Assembly (NCBI GenBank): GCA_017559845.1
Contig: JAFYQQ010000077.1
Location: 16,548 to 80,547, forward strand
DNA: 64,000 bases
Direction: 5' to 3'
Source of the DNA: Bacteroidaceae bacterium
GTDB lineage: Bacteria; Bacteroidota; Bacteroidia; Bacteroidales; Bacteroidaceae
The notes below the pieces were generated by a model that did no database searches, was not told the DNA's origin, and saw only the letters and a program-made list of their open reading frames with translations. How positions within the stretch are numbered: the stretch's first letter is position 1; each line of letters opens with the position of its first letter. A program made the translations under genes and the position numbers. Of the stretch, positions 60,699-64,000 are shown in pieces.

Positions 60699-61612
60699 CA
60701 AGTCTCTATTTCCCGCTATACGCCCTGCTTTGGCTGCTCTCACGGCTCCCCATGGGCGTGTTGTACGCCATTTCAGACCTTTTCTTCCTGCCGGTCTTTT
60801 ATCTCATACGCTACCGCCGCAAGCTGGTACAGCGCCAACTGGCCGACAGTTTTCCCAAAAAGACCGACGCAGAGCGCAAACAGATTGAAAAACGATTCTA
60901 CCACTTCCTGTGCGATCTGGTGGTGGAATACATCAAGCTCATCTCCATCACCCCCGAAGAGATGAAGCGCCGCGTACAATTCCCCGGACTGGACAAGGCC
61001 GCACAGATGGCAGAAGCGGACGGAAAGAGTTTCTGTTTCTTCTATTTGGGCCACTATTGCAACTGGGAATGGCTGGCGTCCTACGCCCTGTGGGCTGCCC
61101 CCGGTTGGAAGTCATCACAGATTTACCATCCGCTCAAAAACCGTGTCATCGACCGCTTCATCCTGGGCCTGCGCACCAAGTTCGGAGGCCGATGCGTGCC
61201 CATGAAGGAAACCTTGCGCCACATTCTCACCACACGCCGCAACAACGAAAAGGAATTCATGGCCTTCATTGCCGACCAAAGCCCCAAGTGGGAAGCCATG
61301 CACCACTGGACCGACTTCCTTCACCACCCCACCTCCTTCTTTATCGGCACGGAAAAGATTGGCAAGCAGGTCGATGCCGCCATCTTCTATGTACAGGTTA
61401 CCCGTCCCAAACGGGGTTACTATGTGGGAACGGTCATTCCCGTAACCCAAACTCCACAAGAGCATCCCGATTATGACATCACAGACCGCTACGCACAATT
61501 GCTGGAAGAGCAGATCCTCCAGTGCCCCGAATTGTGGCTCTGGACCCACAACCGCTGGAAACGCACACGGCAGGAATGGGAAAACAGAAAGGAACGTACG
61601 GCAAAAGCCTGA
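60695..61612 (+). CDS. LpxL/HtrB-type lipid A acyltransferase
   Basis: A 305-residue acyltransferase of the HtrB/LpxL family, which adds a secondary acyl chain to lipid A on the inner face of the inner membrane. One N-terminal membrane anchor (YALLWLLSRLPMGVLYAISDLFFLP) is followed by the catalytic H-x4-E variant in YLGHYCNWEWLAS (about 112-124). RCVPMKETL (about 168) and ADQSPKWEAMH (about 192) are conserved blocks of the family. It is the last gene of the MsbA-like/sulfatase-type stretch. No good terminator follows; a 147-base repeat element lies downstream. Confidence 0.88.
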   Translation: MTSLYFPLYALLWLLSRLPMGVLYAISDLFFLPVFYLIRYRRKLVQRQLADSFPKKTDAERKQIEKRFYHFLCDLVVEYIKLISITPEEMKRRVQFPGLDKAAQMAEADGKSFCFFYLGHYCNWEWLASYALWAAPGWKSSQIYHPLKNRVIDRFILGLRTKFGGRCVPMKETLRHILTTRRNNEKEFMAFIADQSPKWEAMHHWTDFLHHPTSFFIGTEKIGKQVDAAIFYVQVTRPKRGYYVGTVIPVTQTPQEHPDYDITDRYAQLLEEQILQCPELWLWTHNRWKRTRQEWENRKERTAKA

Positions 61613-61681
61613 TATTTTTGGTATTTCGCTCACTTTATCGCAAATTTCTGTATCCTTAGGCGTCAAAACATCAGGACTTAG

Positions 61682-61828
61682 GTCATGCTGAACTTGTTTC
61701 AGCATCTGTCCGCGGTAATGTACTCGGTGAAATCCTGAAATTTGCGATTGAGCGAGAGCGGAACCAAGCTTGCTTGAACTATGCCGAGCGTAAGCAAATT
61801 GAACGAAGTTAAACAAGTTCAGGATGAC
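61682..61828. repeat. MITE-like element bounded by inverted repeats
   Basis: GTCATGCTGAACTTGTTT (61682-61699) is matched by its inverse AAACAAGTTCAGGATGAC (61811-61828) with one mismatch. The inside is non-coding. It contains an inverted copy of the TCGCTCA...ATCGCAAATTTC word that also occurs just outside the element. Confidence 0.65.
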
Positions 61829-61910
61829 GATTGCAAGTCTCCGAATGAAATTGGTTGACCTATTAATACTCTTCTTATGCCCCGTCTCTCAAAGCTAATT
61901 GCCTATTTAC

Positions 61911-61941
61911 TTGGTTTTTCGCTCACTTAATCGTACCTTTG
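61911..61941 (+). promoter_or_regulatory. promoter of tyrS
   Basis: TTG (61911-61913), 20 bases, TACCTTTG (61934-61941) followed by CA. The spacer TTTTTCGCTCACTTAATCG also appears, slightly changed, at 61622-61640. Confidence 0.75.
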
Positions 61942-61982
61942 CACTCAGAAACAGATAAAAACAAGAAAATACATATCATACA

Positions 61983-63284
61983 ATGAACTTCGTAGAAGAA
62001 CTCAGATGGAGGGGCATGGTACACACCATGATGCCCGGAACAGAAGAACTCCTGAGCAAGGAGATGGTAACTGCATATTTGGGCATTGACCCCACAGCAG
62101 ACAGTCTGCACATCGGCCACCTGTGCGGTGTAATGATGCTGCGCCACTTCCAGCGTTGCGGACACAAGCCTCTGGCACTCATTGGCGGTGCAACCGGAAT
62201 GATCGGCGACCCCAGCGGAAAGAGCCAGGAACGCAACCTGCTCAACGAGGAAACCCTGCGCCACAACGTGGCTTGCATCAAGGAACAGCTGGCCCGCTTC
62301 CTCGACTTTGACAGCGACGCTCCCAACAAGGCAGAACTGGTAAACAACTACGACTGGATGCGCGAATACTCTTTCCTGGACTTCGCACGTGAAATCGGAA
62401 AGTGCATCACCGTAAACTACATGATGGCAAAGGACAGCGTGAAGCGTCGTCTCAACGGAGAATTCCAGGACGGAATGTCCTTCACCGAATTCACTTACCA
62501 GCTGCTGCAGGGATATGACTTCCTCCACCTTTATCAGACCAAGAACTGCAAACTGCAGATGGGCGGAAGCGACCAATGGGGCAACATCACCACCGGAACC
62601 GAACTTATCCGTCGCAAGTTGGGCAGCGAGAACGAGGCATTTGCACTCACCTGCCCCCTCATCACCAAGGCAGACGGCAAGAAGTTCGGAAAGACCGAAC
62701 AGGGCAACATCTGGCTGGACCGCAACCGTACCACTCCCTACGCCTTCTACCAGTTCTGGCTGAACGTGGCAGACGAAGATGCCGAACGTTATATCAAGAT
62801 TTTCACCAGCCTTGACCAGGAAACCATCAGTTCACTGGTGCAGGAGCACAGCCAGGATCCCGGACGCCGCATTCTGCAAAAGCGACTGGCAGAAGAAGTT
62901 ACCGTTATGGTTCACGGCCGTCAGGACTACGAAATGGCAGTGGAGGCTTCCAATATCCTCTTCGGAAAGGCCACCAAGGAAAGTCTGACCAAGTTGGACG
63001 AGCAGACCCTCTTGGACGTAATGAACGGTGTGCCCCAATACGAGTTTGACCGCACCCTGCTCCAGGGCGAAGGCGTAAAGGCCGTAAACCTCACCACCGA
63101 GGCTGCCCCCTGCTTCCCCAGCAAGGGCGAAATGCGCAAGCTCACCCAGGGTGGCGGCGTAAGCCTGAACAAGGAAAAGCTCACCGCCTTTGACCAGTTC
63201 ATCACCGAAGACGATCTGCTGGACGGAAAATATCTTTTGGTTCAACAGGGCAAGAAGAAATATTTCCTGCTCATTGCAAAATAA
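61983..63284 (+). CDS. tyrS: tyrosyl-tRNA synthetase
   Basis: A 433-residue class I synthetase that charges tRNA-Tyr. [18 protein letters not shown] (about 30-47) contains the HIGH motif, [17 protein letters not shown] (about 193-209) the tyrosine-binding region, and [14 protein letters not shown] (about 230-243) the KMSKS equivalent. An S4-type RNA-binding domain ends the protein (about 365-433; [13 protein letters not shown]). Length and order are normal for bacterial TyrS. It has a good promoter, and tRNA-Gln follows 83 bases after its stop. Confidence 0.97.
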   Translation: MNFVEELRWRGMVHTMMPGTEELLSKEMVTAYLGIDPTADSLHIGHLCGVMMLRHFQRCGHKPLALIGGATGMIGDPSGKSQERNLLNEETLRHNVACIKEQLARFLDFDSDAPNKAELVNNYDWMREYSFLDFAREIGKCITVNYMMAKDSVKRRLNGEFQDGMSFTEFTYQLLQGYDFLHLYQTKNCKLQMGGSDQWGNITTGTELIRRKLGSENEAFALTCPLITKADGKKFGKTEQGNIWLDRNRTTPYAFYQFWLNVADEDAERYIKIFTSLDQETISSLVQEHSQDPGRRILQKRLAEEVTVMVHGRQDYEMAVEASNILFGKATKESLTKLDEQTLLDVMNGVPQYEFDRTLLQGEGVKAVNLTTEAAPCFPSKGEMRKLTQGGGVSLNKEKLTAFDQFITEDDLLDGKYLLVQQGKKKYFLLIAK

Positions 63285-63285
63285 A

Positions 63286-63327
63286 GTAGCGCTTTTCTTG
63301 CGAGTTAAATAGAAAAGCACTACCTTT
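63286..63327 (+). promoter_or_regulatory. tRNA-Gln promoter overlapping a stem-loop
   Basis: TTG (63298-63300), 19 bases, TACCTTTG (63320-63327) followed by CA. GTAGCGCTTTTC (63286-63297) pairs with GAAAAGCACTAC (63311-63322) with one mismatch, so the end of the tyrS transcript could fold into a hairpin that covers part of this promoter's DNA. Confidence 0.6.
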
Positions 63328-63367
63328 GCAGCCGGAATACGAGAAATACAGCGTATTCCCATAGGCT

Positions 63368-63438
63368 TGGGCTATGGTGTAATGGTAGCACAACAGGTTT
63401 TGGTTCTGTTTGTTCTGGTTCGAATCCGGATAGCCCAA
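63368..63438 (+). tRNA. tRNA-Gln(TTG)
   Basis: Acceptor TGGGCTA/TAGCCCA, anticodon stem ACAGG/TCTGT with loop TTTTGGT giving anticodon TTG (glutamine CAA codon), and a T-arm with GGTTCGAATCC. The discriminator is A and no CCA is encoded. A terminator follows 8 bases downstream. Confidence 0.92.
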
Positions 63439-63446
63439 CCCACAAG

Positions 63447-63474
63447 AAGCATGGTTAACGCCATGCTTTTTTGT
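63447..63474 (+). terminator. intrinsic terminator of tRNA-Gln gene
   Basis: AAGCATGG (63447-63454) pairs with CCATGCTT (63461-63468) around TTAACG and is followed by TTTTGTTTTTT. Confidence 0.85.
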
Positions 63475-63531
63475 TTTTTGACGAATGTGGACAATGGCAC
63501 GCTGATGAGCAGTGAGCGGTGAGCGGTGAGA

Positions 63532-63558
63532 GTAGGGACGTCTGCGTGCAGCGTCCGA
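63532..63558 (+). repeat. GTAGGGACG interspersed repeat, copy A
   Basis: GTAGGGACG followed by TCTGCGTGCAGCGTCCGA. GGACG and CGTCC are self-complementary ends. Preceded by GAGCGGTGAG-type words. Confidence 0.75.
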
Positions 63559-63720
63559 GGTTTTTACTCACGCAAATCTCGCCAATCCCGCCAAAAGGAT
63601 TAGACACAAGAACATTATGAGCAATGAGTGATGAGCTATGAGTAGTGAGTTTTTAGATTAGACAGAAGAACATAAGAAACAGGTTTTTGGGTCTTGAGCA
63701 GTGAGCGACGAGCGATGAGA

Positions 63721-63746
63721 GTAGGGACGTCTGCGTGCAGCGTCCG
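63721..63746 (+). repeat. GTAGGGACG interspersed repeat, copy B
   Basis: The first 26 bases of copy A again, without change, in the same orientation and again preceded by GAGCGATGAGA-type words. The spacing from copy A is 189 bases. Confidence 0.75.
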
Positions 63747-63836
63747 AAGTTTTTCTCCCGCCAATCCCGTCAAAGGTTTAGAGTAAAATTTTGCGAGATT
63801 CGTGAGATTCGTAGGATTATAACTCTTGTGTACTCT

Positions 63837-63862
63837 TCGGACGCTGCACGCAACGTCCCTAC
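63837..63862 (-). repeat. GTAGGGACG interspersed repeat, copy C (inverted)
   Basis: On the minus strand it reads GTAGGGACGTTGCGTGCAGC and then GTCCGA, followed on the plus strand by ACTCATCACTC-type words. Copies B and C face each other across 90 bases, resembling the inverted pair in mod. Confidence 0.72.
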
Positions 63863-64000
63863 CCTCTCACAACTCATCACTCGCAACTCATCACTCAATG
63901 TCTGCGGTCATCTGTCGCATCTGTGTCATCTGTGTGCCAATCGCTAAACCCTACCCGATCACCGCTCAATGTCAAACATTTTTACTTTTGTCCATAAACC

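Larger units (their letters stand above)
61613..61982. other. intergenic region with inverted-repeat element and tyrS promoter
   Basis: No gene is seen in these 370 bases. They hold a promoter-like echo (61618-61650), a 147-base element bounded by inverted repeats (61682-61828) and the tyrS promoter. Confidence 0.65.
63475..64000. other. repeat-rich non-coding end of window
   Basis: No gene is seen. Three copies of the GTAGGGACG...GCGTCCG repeat alternate with runs of GAGCGATGAG/GAGTGATGAG-type words and CGCCAATCCCGCC words. A 70-codon open frame at 63735-63947 crosses repeats and is not credible. Confidence 0.6.

Noticed and set aside
63735..63947. 70-codon open frame at the window end
   Set aside because: It crosses two interspersed repeats, and its peptide ADAARNVPTL-like segment is the same repeat read-out seen in mod.

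Overview
The window looks like chromosomal DNA of a gut-type Bacteroidales (Bacteroides/Prevotella group). The evidence is the -33 TTTG / -7 TAnnTTTG promoters, a single-chain SecDF, 2-oxoacid:ferredoxin oxidoreductase (KorAB), meso-diaminopimelate dehydrogenase, carbohydrate-active lipoproteins, and a very large secreted LamG/GLUG protein. No rRNA, integrase, transposase or CRISPR array was found. There are two tRNAs: Arg-CCT on the minus strand and Gln-TTG on the plus strand.

Layout. 1-8283: a GH106-like rhamnosidase (cut by the window edge), a GT2 glycosyltransferase, a fasciclin-domain lipoprotein and, facing them, an alpha-galactosidase-like lipoprotein. 8284-15195: a 2303-residue secreted protein with LamG, GLUG and discoidin-like modules. 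15413-25164: an envelope-polysaccharide region with a leftward GDPD-like / LTA-synthase-like / GtrA / DPM1-like GT2 operon, a rightward GT2 / WaaP-type kinase / GT2 operon, a converging UDP-galactopyranose mutase and a clan GH-A hydrolase. 25371-41094: an A+T-richer accessory (defence) region. 41179-45945: the leftward korA-korB-ddh-GT2 operon. 46095-54685: tRNA-Arg, a SecB-like protein, SecDF, an EEP-family hydrolase, rhomboid, HU and ArgS. 54703-61612: RNase H-like protein, MsbA-like ABC exporter, two tandem LTA-synthase-like sulfatases and an LpxL-like acyltransferase. 61983-63438: TyrS and tRNA-Gln. The right end is repeat-rich and non-coding.

The defence region opens with a DUF4160-DUF2442-DUF4268 operon behind a near-consensus promoter. 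A two-gene pair follows in which both members seem broken (a frameshift in an A-run and an in-frame TAA). Next come about 1.2 kb of non-coding DNA and then a restriction cluster: PLD/SNF2-type helicase, DUF4391, Mod-type methyltransferase and Res-type helicase-nuclease. An AbiGi-family gene, a MntA/HepT (MNT/HEPN) toxin-antitoxin pair and several very small ORFs sit between the core genes. My inference is a type III-like restriction-modification cluster with addiction or abortive-infection modules threaded through it.

The least expected signals are non-coding. (1) Palindromic-word arrays with a strict 22-bp period lie in two intergenic regions, and a related array with a period of about 40 bp (20 bp between successive palindrome centres) lies in a third. 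The words differ from array to array while the spacing is kept. (2) A roughly 350-nt unit upstream of the helicase has its own promoter, a long hairpin, two further hairpins and an intrinsic terminator, and looks like a structured RNA. (3) An interspersed repeat abundant at the right end of the window is also inserted in frame, as an inverted pair, inside the methyltransferase gene.
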